Positions 45,478 to 57,375 of a stretch of 64,000 bases of DNA are shown in pieces. A program made the position numbers and the translations under genes. The stretch covers positions 469,896 through 533,895 of the forward strand of contig OY992837.1 of NCBI GenBank assembly GCA_963921425.1, in the 5' to 3' direction. The notes under the pieces are model-generated. The model searched no databases, was not told the origin of the DNA, and was given only the letters and a program-made list of their open reading frames with translations. Each line of letters opens with the position of its first letter. Position 1 is the first letter of the stretch. This DNA is from Dryas octopetala (Eukaryota; Streptophyta; Magnoliopsida; Rosales; Rosaceae).

Positions 45478-47927
45478 TCAATGCACAAATTCTAAAATTG
45501 CATAGTAAGCGATCAACACTGGAAGGGACACCATCATGCCAAATATCACCCTGCCATTTATTATGAGTGAACAGTATAAGTTAGAAAATACAAAGTGAAG
45601 GACGAAGAAAAATTCAAATATTTACAATTGATTAATGGTGATTGATGGAGAAGGTTCATTAATTTTTCAGTTTAAGAGAAACTTACGCAGTGCTGAGCAC
45701 TTCTGCATGGAGTCCATATTCTTTGGCAAATATGAAGGAGGTAATGGACTGTGGCAATGCTGCCTGCAACATTCATTAAAAATTATGATGTTTTAATTAG
45801 CAAATTATAAGTCATTTAAATTAAATATAATTATCTGAAAGCTAAAATGATAGATGATGTAACAGAATATTCATACATATAGTTGCCTATCAAGTCGTAT
45901 GCATTAATTTCAAATTGTCAGTTAATATAATTAAAATTAGTGGGAACAAACGTTTAGTGCGGTTAATTTGAATTCCATTTGTGCATGGTTTGGCCACAAA
46001 AGGTTAATATATCAATAAATTTTAAAAAGTGTGGTGTTGGGAGCTAGTCAGATCTGAAATTTAATTAATTAAATAAAATGGTTTAATTAATTAATCATCC
46101 AAAAAATTAAGATAAGATGGGTTTATGTAAAGTTTTCGATTGTGTACTGACGGATCAATATATAATATTCCTGAAATAGGCATATCTCCTTTTGTGTATT
46201 CTCGAATTAATTAAATCATGATTTGAAAATAGCTAGTAGCTAGTTTGAATGTTTGATAGTGAGTACTGAGTAATTTGAAAATAGGCATACTTCCTCGTGT
46301 TTAATTTCAAAAATAAAATTGAGAATAAGTATGTTTGATAGTGAGTCCCAGTAGTCCCTTTTCTCAAAGTGATATATTAATTAGAGATCGAATATTGGTG
46401 TGGCGTTAGTGAGAAGAAATTAATTATTAGCCGCTTAATTTGCTGGGCAGCTCATAATATATGTACCTTTAAGTTATTCCACAATATAGAATTTACGTAC
46501 AACGTACGTACCTCCACGAAATAAGATGTATTCTATTGAAAAATGAGATGTTACGTACTGATTAATATATTCTATTGAAAAGGGAGAAGTTACTGATTAT
46601 TTAATTATGCAGATTAAAATGATATATATATGATTTATTAATTTAGATATAATTAATTAATTAATTAATTATTAATTACCTGAATGATGGCAACTCGTAA
46701 AACATCACCATGCAATCCCACAGCGATAGAGCCGATAGCCATAGCTGCTGGTCCAGCGATAAACCTTAAAACCATCCCAATTATAGTTAGGCTTGTCCCA
46801 CAGGCGATGAATTTTTCCTGCAGTGCCATGAAGATACCTGCATGCAATATCCATGCACACATAAGTTACATAACTACATATATAAGTATTTATATATAAT
46901 TAAAACCCTATATATTAGGCTAGCTTCATCGATCATCGATCATCGATCATCATAATATTGCATTTATATATGATCAGTCAGTGGTCTCACCCATACTAAA
47001 CATGGCAGTGCCTGTACCAGCTCTTGACATGATCAAAACTGATCCCTCCATAATGCTTGGCAGCTCAATATGCCACCTGCACCATGCATATATATATGCA
47101 CACATGAATTAATTAACTAATTTACAATCAATTTTCTGATTTTGAATCAAATATATATATAATTGAAAACTCTTGCATGTACGTAACACTAGCTACCTGT
47201 TTGCTATAAAAGCCCAAGCAATGCCAATAAAAACTGCATACGAGTTGGGATTCATCCCAAGTTTCAGCCACACAGCCTTCATTAAATACCAGAAATTAGA
47301 AGGCTTTTTAGTACTAGTACTGCTAATTACCACCACCTCCTCCATGCCCTCTAAATCTTTCCCTTGCGCCACCTGATCATGATCAACTGATCGAGTACTA
47401 CTAATTGTAGTAGTACTCGTAACAGTATTAGGAGTAGTAATCATGTCTAAGGACCTGGTTCGTCGGAATTCCAAGACGAACAAAAGAATTGTGAGCCATA
47501 CGATAGCCTGAACCACCGAGGATTGGACGACTAGATCCACAGCGACTTGGCCGTACATGGCTTTCATTAAGGGCACCCCTACCACAAGGGAATTAGTTAA
47601 AGTGCACAAAGAGAAGCTTGTTATGGACCAACTATAGCTTCCCTTGCTACTCCACTTTGCCCAAAATGCAAGCACCACCACGATTATGAGCTTTGAAATC
47701 GCGTCCGCGGCAATGAACTTGTAGTTCCATTCGAAAGGATCGACATGGGCAGTGAACTCAAATGTAAAGAGTGGGAGGGTAAAGAAGCATACAAAGCGGT
47801 TAATCGCGCCACACTGCTCGGGAGTGAATATGTTCCACCACCTCACAGAGCCATACCCTAAAATCAGTGCAACATACAGTGGAACCATGGCCACCACCAC
47901 CTTGTAAACATCTTCCCATCCTATCAT
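45478..47927 (-). CDS. PIN5: PIN5-type short-loop auxin efflux carrier, 374 aa
   Basis: Five exons on the reverse strand: 47197-47927, 46991-47076, 46680-46837, 45687-45763 and 45478-45550, phases consistent. It opens MIGWEDVYKVVVAMVPLYVALILGYGSV, the PIN N-terminus. Two hydrophobic halves of about five helices each flank a short loop (about residues 155-205), much smaller than the roughly 300-residue loop of PIN1-type carriers. The NPNSYAVFIGIAWAF and IFAKEYGLHAEVLSTAVIFG blocks are PIN hallmarks; the C-terminus ends AILEFVH. Arabidopsis PIN5 lies at the ER and moves auxin between cytosol and ER lumen for homeostasis. The loop's Thr/Ser-rich stretch with TTTISSTRS is lineage-specific. The match to PIN5 rather than PIN8 rests on ALILGYGSV, TAHVDPF and ITSFIFAKEYGLH, by recall. 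Confidence 0.94.
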
Positions 47928-50275
47928 CTTAACTTGCTATATATATATTTATATATATAGTTTCAAGCACTAGCCACTGGCTAGCTAGCTACTGCAACAA
48001 TATATAGAAGAATGATATGTATGTATAGTACTTAGCTTAACACTATATATATATATGTACATGAACTTGTTGGGTATTTATATATGTTTGTAATGTGCAC
48101 GTACGCAGGGACAAAGCAAACTTTAAAGTTGTTCCTTTCTCTTTTTTATTCCTTTTAATTTTTGTAGTTGCAGGGATGTTATTGCAAAGATGATGTAACG
48201 GGCAATATAAGCGAACGAAAAACAAAACACTCTAAGGTTATTGTAAACTCATTGATTCCTACCAAATGTATGTATTAATGTAGAACGCGTCTTTTATTAC
48301 AAAACACATCCCACAATACATATATTAATTTTGTTTTCAAACCTAATTGAATTATGAAATTCGGTCAAATTAAAACTAGAAAACTCTTTCAGAATTCAAA
48401 CACAATATCGATATATCCATGATTAAAGCGCGCAGCACTAGTTGTGTATGAGGACTGAGGAGTATAGTTAGGTTGGTGGGTGTATAAGATTCTATATATG
48501 TCTATAAATCCGGTGGATTCTTGACCGATCAAGAGTGACATTAGTACGTACGTAATTTGATATATAGCAAGCTGTACGTGAGTGCCTGAAATTGTAAAGT
48601 TGCTTTCACCATACCAATGGGCTAACTAATTGTGTTATATTTGGTCAGCAATATATCTTTCTAATTATATATATATATATATATATATATAGAATAAGGA
48701 ACGAGGTCCAGCAATTATTCCACCCACCTTTGCAAATTGGCTTCGACCACAATTTCATAATTGTGTGCTGAAATTGTTTCGGCTGATACTGCAATAATGC
48801 AAAAGGATTAGAAAATCATCATCATTGTCACAATTTGCACCTTATAATCGATGCCAATTATCTGGGAATTTTAAGCACATACAAATCGATCAGTGATTAT
48901 TTGGGACAGTGATTCATATACAATATGCGATCTTGATGAGCATATATATAAGGAATAAGTTCTATTTTTCAAGATAATCACCATGTTCTGGTTTAACTTA
49001 ATTAACTCATGATCAATTCTCTGTTTTTTAAGGTAGCAAAATTAAGTTAATGAAATCCAGTACCTCGATCAACTCATGCAATTCCATCATTAATAGTGGT
49101 ACCTAGCTAGCTAGCTTTACATCAATTCTACATATGAACTCAAACTGATCGATGCTCTCCGCTCACTATTATATATATTCCTCTTCTCTTGCTAGCTAGT
49201 CTTTGATGGGATATATATGTGAAATATGCTTTATATATATAAATGTGAAAAGCATTGATTTCTTATGGTGGAGCTGAGCTATAGTTGGATGAATTGTTGT
49301 TGTTGGGTTGTCTTCCTTTGCCATTAATTGGATGGTTTAGGATACTTGCAAGCTAGTATCATATGTGCATGTCTGTATAGTATAATATATCTAATCCTTG
49401 TGTAGTATAAAGGTTCTACTAATTGAATTACTCATTGTAGCGCTCGATCAATGCCACTCAAAGTTGAGTGACAACTAGCTAGCTAGAGTACGTTACAGGT
49501 AAAACAGATGTGATTGGAATAAGTTTCTTTCTTTTCCTTTTTTTTTTTTTTTTTTTTTGTGTCATAGAGTACTCAAAGACAATTTTGGTCCGCAAATATA
49601 TATTAAGCAACAGGGTCTTTGTCTACTTCGCTTTACTTTATTTTTTCCATTGGCTTGTATTCATTCATGACTGCGCGCATACCCCAGTAACCCCCACAGC
49701 AGTCCCCATGCATCTAAAAGAAATGTACAAATTGTCTTTATCAATTGTAAGGGTTTCCATAATAGAACACATTTACTTTTCAAGACCACTAATTAATTAA
49801 TAAATATTAAGTCAATAACAACATGTACTACGTAGTGATTTGCTTGGTCATCATACATAAAAGTTTTGTTCTCCTCTTTTGTTTTATATAAGCAATTCTA
49901 AGTTGGAACAAGGTCAAAATTAATATATATAGAATTTAAAAGCTAGCTAGCTAGGGAATTATATATATATACATAGATAGATGTTTAAATATTCAAAACA
50001 GAGGGCGAGCTAGACTAGAGATCAGTGCCTAGCTACGCATGCATAAAGGTTCTTGTACTTCAAGCTAATTTGTAGCCTCAGTTTTTTGCCATCACATCTG
50101 AGGCACATGCATGCAGGATCAAATTAATTAAGTGCACCAATTAAGCCATTCCATCCCTAATATCCACTAAGCAACTGCTAATTATGACTTAGTATGAACA
50201 ACCAAGACCAATGAAATTAGGAGCAATTCATCAGGTTGTTGTACTTGAAGCAGAAATTAGTTAGTGCATGGTGAC

Positions 50276-51017
50276 CAGGGCCGTTTCTAAGATTATGAGG
50301 CCTTGTGCGGAATTTAAAAATGGGGCCCTTTTTTTTTTCCAACATATTAAATGCCTATTTGTAAGATTGAGTTACAATAAAATGCATCAATATTAAGGTT
50401 AATGAAATGAGTTTACAACATTTACGAAGAAAATAAGGAAACTATGCTTAGTACTGAGTTAAAAAGCAAATGCAAACTTTAATTAAGAAATAATAAGACA
50501 TTTTTACATTTCTTTAAATGTATGACAATATAAAATAAAAAAATCAATATATTTGAAGTTAAGAATATAGAGCTAAATTATAATTTTGTTAACCCTAACA
50601 ATATCAAAGAAAACTATTGAATTACCATACCAATACATCTAAATAAAAAACAAAGAAAAATCCTAATTAAAAATGAAGAGTAAATTAAATTATCTTTCTT
50701 AGGCCAAATATAAAACTTTTAGAATGATTTATTAAAGCCCAACATTTTTTTTCTTTATCTTTTATGGCTATTTTTACTATTTTTAATTAGTTTGACATTA
50801 GATTATTAGTGTAAGTTATGTCACGCTATTCCTTTTTGTAAGGCCTTGGTAGCTTTTTAACATGCTAGTTGGAGACACAAGCCATATATAAGACAAATAT
50901 TTAACAAATTATCTCACTATTTCATAGTTTAGTAAACAATAAAGCCTATATAATATTGGTCCAAAATATGAGGCCCAATGCGGTCCCACCACTTGTACCA
51001 TGTCAGATCCGGCCCTG
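50276..51017. mobile_element. Non-autonomous hAT transposon, 742 bp
   Basis: Both ends are CAGGGCCG / CGGCCCTG inverted repeats. The flanks are a perfect 8-bp target duplication, ATGGTGAC (50268-50275 and 51018-51025), as hAT requires. Near each end a (T)ATGAGGCC...TGCGG block is present in the same orientation. No transposase frame exists. The intact duplication suggests a relatively recent insertion; mobility would need a hAT transposase from elsewhere. Confidence 0.93.
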
Positions 51018-51467
51018 ATGGTGACTGGTGGGTGGCTGACATTTGGATAATACTTTGATATATGCATTGTTTCTCACTTGAGCATATTGTGTTCGCGTGC
51101 CTATTAATTATTTCCATTATCGATCCATTGGACAAATGAACTAATGAAGTGCATACAATGCAAGAATAGAATACTAGTCCAAAGAACAAATTCCAAAACT
51201 CTTTGTGGTTCCTAACATGACAAATGTCATCTTAATTTGTGACTGTGGTGGGAAATACCTTACTTGGACACTATTATTAAAACATGGGTAATATTCTATT
51301 CAATGCTTGCTTTGTGCGCTTTATACATATATATATATGCAGAATATATAATTAAAACCATTACGAATTTATGCATTTCTATATATATGTGTGTGTCTGT
51401 GTTTTTTACGTCTTAAACTAGAAATGTTCATGCCAGATTGACATTAATGCAGCTTGCATTGCAGCTC

Positions 51468-51471
<4 letters not shown>

Positions 51472-51502
<31 letters not shown>
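51472..51502. repeat. (GA)n microsatellite
   Basis: About 15 GA units. Confidence 0.9.
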
Positions 51503-51505
<3 letters not shown>

Positions 51506-52786
51506 TATATGGTGTTTGAATATTGGACAAAAATGAGAGTGGACAAATTAAAGTTGGTGGGTGAGTAGTAGTATTCAGAAGAATCACCTGATCAGAGTAG
51601 TCTAGCTTGAGTCCTGAGGATGATGGCATATTACAACTTTTTGGTTGGGTTGGGAATTAGGCATCTAATCTCTTCACCTAGCATATCTGAATGTTCTTTC
51701 TTGCCATGTTGCTCTCATGCTCTGCTCCATACATGCCAAAAGGCCCACAACCATAAACTGTGTAGAGATCGTTGATAAGTGCCTTCTGGGTAGTAGTGGG
51801 TAGTTGCTTTGAGCCCAATGCGAGTTTGGATCAATATTAGGCCATCAAATGAGCAGAGTTTGGGCTATAATTTGGCTTTAGAGACCACAAATATCCGCCT
51901 GCCACCGTGGTTTTGCCCGTCTCTCACCTTTACTGGGCTCACCTCTTAAACAAGGTTGAAAGTAGAACAAAGCCCATATTTTGGGTTTGGTGTCATGGGC
52001 CCAATAAGAAGCCCATTCTCACTGCAGTTGATGTGCTCATAAGTCAGCTGTTAGCTTTTGACTTTTGAGCTTTATTTTTAATTTTAATGAAACTTTGTTA
52101 TACAACTTATACTTATACAAGCTTAAATATCCCTATATAATATCTAACCTCATCTCTTTGTTTCTATATGCATATTAGATGAGGCCAAAAGATATGCAAA
52201 ATTCGTGGGATCAAAAATGAAAAATATACTTGATCCCCTGATAATTGAGTCATTGGCAAAGCCTGAATAGTACTCGCAAGTCAGAGTTTCCAATACCTCA
52301 CTGTAAACCCAAGAAAGGCACAAGGAAGGAGGAGTAAAGCACCCAACAAAAAGTCACGTGACATCAGAAAAGCGCACCTCACAGCCGCCACAACAGCTCA
52401 ACAAATACGTATTGCACCATAATCCGTCTGCTTTCTTTGCATTCTCGGCATTTTTTGTATTGTACCTTCGGCTAGTCTTCTTCATTGCAAAACCCATTTC
52501 TAATTCACTTTCAGTCATTGCATTCAATTGGTTTCTCTTGTGGGCTTTTTGGCCCACAAACTGATCTGGGTCTGCTTCAAGTTCAAACATTTCCACTTCC
52601 CAGAACCTGAATTGCCTCCAAACCTCTGGTCTTTGACCTATAATCTGATCTGGGTCATTTTCAAAATCACAAATTTCCAATACCAAGGACCTGAATTGCT
52701 TCCAAAAGTGGTTTTTAGCCAATAATCTGACCTGGGTCTGCTTCAAATTTTCAACACCTAGAAGCCCAATTGCTCCGAGAATAAGC

Positions 52787-55700
52787 ATGGTTTCTCTGTC
52801 TAATTCAGTGTTGTTTCCTCTGACTACTTCCAATGGATATTCTCGGTCCCCTGGATTTGCAATAATAATCAATTGGTGTAATTATAAGCAGAAGAGAGAG
52901 CCAAGAAACATTTTCTGTGCTTGTAATGCACCTCCCCAGAACTTGAGGAGTGATGAATCCTTTGCAACAAAATTCGAGGTACGACCTTAACAACCTTTCC
53001 CTCTAGTTAAATGTATTTGAACAACTCTGTTTTTCTTAATCTGTTTTTATTTAAATAACCGTGCTTTGTGCTTATTTCGAATTTATCAACGCTTAAATTT
53101 AATGGGTGTTTGTCAGTTCCTTTATATTGTTTTGGATAAGCTGCAGTTTGCAATACTGGTGTTGTGCTTTAATCACTTGTTCTTAGCTGCTCCACTTATA
53201 GGTATTATCTAGTTTATTCACTTTGGCCCATATATAGGCAAGTTGTGTAACTGGATTTTTTTTATTTGACTACTAACTTTTGTATTGTGTTTTTTTAACT
53301 TCTCTGCCATCAAATTTTATGCAAATCTTCATCTTACATATAGTTTACTTTATTAATTCGAACAAATTATTATTGCATATGGTCAAAAGAAAATTCCTTT
53401 TGATTTATCTTATTTTTACTCACTCGTTGGCTATATATTGACTTGGGTTTTGTTCAGGGTTCCAATAGTCACATTAAATGCTCTATTTCTAAATTTATAG
53501 TAGTGGATTTTAATCAAGACCGGTCCCATATGGTAGCGATGACTGACAAGGTTTGTCTCACCAGGATTCATTTAAACCAGAGGATTTAAGCACAGTTCGG
53601 GAGCCTGAGGATGATTATGATGCTCTTATCGAGTGTAGAGATGTCTATAAATCATTTGGTGAGAAGCATATATTGAGAGGTGTGAGCTTCAAGGTGAATC
53701 TAATTTCAACACTTATTAAGTTCATTTGATTACGTATTTTCAGTTGCTTCAAGAACTTACATGCATCGGTTTTGTGAGAATGTTGCATAGGTTTGAACAT
53801 TGGCATTGTCTTGTGAGTAGAATATAGTTTTTTGGTCAAGCAGGCTAAAAGTTGAATTTTTAACTTGGACCTCTGGCTTATAAAAAATTGAAACTAATGA
53901 TTTTCTTTGGAGGAAATCAAATCTTTCTTTATCTCCTCAACAATGCATACTTTGTAAAAATAAAGGGGAGTCAATGCATTACTTGTTTTGGAATGTGATT
54001 TGGCTATGGGTTATGTAGTAGATTGTTATGCTTACCAAAGGTAGTTTGGGGTTTTTCCTCAAAGGTAGCTTGGCTTTTTTCCAAAGTTATATCTTTAGCA
54101 TAGATTTTGGAGGTTTCAGGAAATGAATGGAGGTAAAATTTTATGGACTTATGCTGATAAAGCATTGTTATGGGGTTTCTGGAGTGAAAGAAACAGTAGA
54201 ATTCTTGAAGAGAAGGAAAGAGGGTTTGAATTACTTGGAGGAGTATAATCTTTTTTGCGTTATTTTGGGCTTTGACTACATCTATTTTTGAAGAAATTTT
54301 CAGTCGTTCTCTTTTTTAGGGATGGGAAAGTGTGTTGTTTAGGACTGCTTTTCTTTCTTTTTCTTATGTGTTGTATTGTTTCTTCAATATTTTTCTGTTA
54401 GCACAGGATGTACTACTGGTCCTCCTTCCATTACTTTGTGCTTTCCTATACTTTCATTAAAATTTTTATTTCTTATCATAATAAATTAGTGGTCAAATTT
54501 TCGTTTGAGGTTATTCCAGATTTCGTCTTATATTGTATTAATTCTGGATTCATTTATAGATTAGACATGGCGAAGCTGTTGGGATAATTGGCCCTTCTGG
54601 CACAGGGAAATCTACAATTTTGAAGATTATTGCAGGGCTTCTCACTCCTGACAAGGTTAATAGTTAATCAGTTTCTCATATTGTGCTCACCTTTGTGTAA
54701 TTAGTTATACACTTCGGCAAGCTCTTTTTATGGTCGGAACACTTAGTTATGCATTGGGTTCTTTTACATAGACTGTCTAATTGTGTACTGAGCAGGGGGA
54801 GGTATATATTCGAGGTCGAAAGAGAGCTGGTTTGATCAGCGATGAGGAGATATCTGGTCTTCGAATTGGATTGGTAAGCTTATTATTATTAACTTGCATG
54901 CTATGCATTATCTATTGGTAGTCTTTCTGGTGCAATTTCTATCCTTGAAGGTCTTTTTAATGCAGTTATCTACTATCTAACAGGTGTTTCAGAGTGCTGC
55001 ACTTTTTGATTCTTTAACTGTTCGTGAAAATGTTGGTTTCCTTCTGTAAGACAGCTTTAGATTCTTTTAAGTTTGCCATTGTTCTGCTTTGTTTTCCACT
55101 TTATGCGTGTGTAGGTTTTAATATAATGTCAATTATCAATTCATTAGGTATGAAAATTCGAGCATGTCAGATGATCAAATTTCAATGCTTGTGACTGATA
55201 GCTTGGCTGCTGTCGGGTTAAAGGTATGCTTAAAATCCCAATTTATCAGTCTGCATGTACCTTCGCCAACTTACCTGGTCCCACATGTAATAGTTTTTTT
55301 TATCACGATATTTCTCTACACCTTCCCACCCTCCCATCAACTGTCTTCCAATGATCTTGTTAGTAGGTGGTTTAATATGTTTAATAACACTGCTCATCCT
55401 CCCCCCCCCCCCCTTTTTCCCGGTAAAAAAGAAAGGAACTGTAGTTCGAGTTTTAAATTTGTTTAAACCTTACTTGGTGATTTGTTTAGGGAGTTGAGGA
55501 TCGATTACCTTCGGAGCTGTCTGGTGGAATGAAGAAACGAGTTGCTCTGGCTCGGTCTATAATTTGCGATACCACAAAGGAAGCCATAGAGCCAGAGGTA
55601 TATTGAACAGCTGATAGCTTTATTGTATTTTTTATTTTCTGCTTTTGTTTCCTTTGATAATGCTTGCATAGCTGTTGCAGAATTCAATTGAAACAATGGC

Positions 55701-56514
55701 CTTTCAGTGGTTCCCATTGTATTATGTCATAATCAGAACTCAGAAGGATCATTAGTATCATCTGTCTTGAGCTTAGGATGTAGTAGTGCATAGTGTTCAC
55801 ATGGTCCGACAGATGCAGAAATTAGTGTCCGTCTCCTGAGTCCTGACAGTCTTCTATGCCCTTCAACAGGTGCTCTTATATGATGAGCCAACAGCTGGAC
55901 TTGATCCTATTGCATCTACTGTTGTAGAAGACCTCATCCGCTCTGTCCATACAAAAGGTCAGGTTGCGATTGAGAAGCCTGGGCAGATTGCATCTTATGT
56001 TGTTGTTACTCACCAACATAGTACCATCAGACGAGCTGTTGACAGGTGGTGCTTCATCCAAATTGTGATGTTATTACTGAATATGCACGGTGATTGTTTC
56101 GTATGTGTTCTAAACAGAAAATTTTATTCAATATGTATGTATAGGTTATTGTTTCTCTATGACGGCAAGATAGTCTGGCAAGGAATGACTGATGAATTCA
56201 CAACTTCAACAAATCCAATCGTTCAACAGGTAATGACAAATTTGGTTTTGCACCGAATTGACCAAGTGGCTTCACAATGTCTTCAAATATGGAGACGAAC
56301 TTCTAGTAAGTTGATAAATTGACAGAGGCTTGTTTGATCCGACTCCTTGAAAGTGAGGGTATAATTTGAAGTATCGCAAAATAAATTTGTTCAATTTTCT
56401 TCTCTAGTTGGGATTTTAGTTTATGATGATCCTAAGTAGTCCCAGTACTTACCCTCTTTGGGGTGTTGTTTTCAGTTCGCATCTGGGAGCTTGGACGGCC
56501 CAATTAGATATTAG
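52787..56514 (+). CDS. TGD3: TGD3/ABCI13 ATP-binding subunit of the plastid lipid importer, 346 aa
   Basis: Ten exons: 52787-52978, 53565-53693, 54560-54655, 54796-54873, 54984-55045, 55148-55223, 55490-55597, 55870-56045, 56145-56229 and 56476-56514; all phases close, all GT-AG. The N-terminal 65 or so residues look like a transit peptide. The ABC ATPase domain is complete: Walker [10 protein letters not shown] at 118-126, Q-loop VFQ near 168, signature LSGGM at 221-225, Walker [13 protein letters not shown] at 248-259, and H-loop His295. The final exon encodes [12 protein letters not shown], the conserved TGD3 tail. TGD3 powers the inner-envelope TGD1/2/3 complex that brings ER-derived phosphatidic acid into the chloroplast. 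Intron 2 is long because it carries a LINE fragment. Convergent with CLV2. Confidence 0.95.
53870..54485 (+). mobile_element. LINE 3' remnant (zf-RVT region) in TGD3 intron 2
   Basis: One frame gives [19 protein letters not shown] followed by MHYLFWN, the C-x2-C...ES..HLF zinc motif found after the reverse transcriptase in plant non-LTR elements. A later frame gives [20 protein letters not shown], the usual next block. The 3' end near 54485 resembles plant LINE ends (T-rich, TTATCATAATAA). The 5' boundary is approximate. It lies in TGD3's sense direction, well within the intron, and is disrupted by stops. Frame changes and stops show it is old. Confidence 0.75.
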
Positions 56515-57375
56515 AACTTCTGCTAGGGTGGCGTATATTAGAGAATACATGGCCCTTGAGGATTGCTGCCTGCCTGTAGAGAATGCTGAGAAATGGGTCA
56601 GATATTGGTGCGCGTGCATCCATCCAGGCTGCCTCCTTTCTTATATTTCATTGCAGTGAAGAATTGGAGCTGAGAATTAATTGCTAACAGAAATCACGCC
56701 CCATGCATCTTTGGTTGCATCTGAGTTAAGAGAGCCATCTTCCAAAGTATTCATGGCAAATACATGTCACAACGATCTTTGCCTCTTTTTGTCTCCTCTC
56801 TTTTCCTTATACTATTGTTATTATTAACTTTCTAGTTTAGTTTCAAATTTATGAAATTGGGTCATGTTTTCAGCCCCATTGTTAAAAGAAAAATGCATTG
56901 CATTCTTAACTGAAGAATATTTGAGTGATCTTATTTCTAATGAAATAGAGGTTTTTTATTTTAACATTAGATAGGATCGAATCCATAATCTATTCTTTAC
57001 ATTTAAGAGCTGCAAGAGCCAACCAACGGCATGCCATTCCTTAAATTTTGTTGACAATAGCAACCATGGAAAAGAAAAGATGCACGCAGTCACTCGTAGG
57101 AGCACAAATTTGCATACAACCAAGTTCCTTTCGTGTTCACCTCCTTAATTTCTGGTTAAATGATTAGTTGTTGTAAAAGGAACATAGTATACATCTGTTA
57201 TAATCAGGAATTTCTCCTTACAACCGGTGAGGGGTCATGAAAGCCTATGGCATATTATTGTTGCATAAGCTAGGTTCTATGTTAGCAAGCTTGGAAGAAC
57301 AAAATCGTCCATTAGTAACTAGAAAAGAGTAATCACAATTTACAACTTACAGCTTTCATCCGCATGTACATTGCC
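56515..57375. other. Tail-to-tail gap between TGD3 and CLV2
   Basis: 3' UTRs of both genes; no other feature seen. Confidence 0.5.

Larger units (their letters stand above)
47928..52786. other. Long gene-poor gap between PIN5 and TGD3
   Basis: No gene in about 4.9 kb apart from a hAT element (50276-51017). The stretch is AT-rich, with many (TA)n tracts (for example 48668-48691), CTAG runs, a T-run at 49540-49558, and a (GA)n tract at about 51472-51502. The part from about 51.7 kb is upstream of TGD3; open frames there overlap on both strands and carry nothing recognisable. Confidence 0.5.

Noticed and set aside
51444-51629. Reverse-strand short gene
   Set aside because: Driven by the (GA)n tract; no family features.
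52354-52872. Reverse-strand 172-aa frame overlapping TGD3 exon 1
   Set aside because: Antisense to the TGD3 start, low-complexity acidic/Asn-rich, with no splice or family support.
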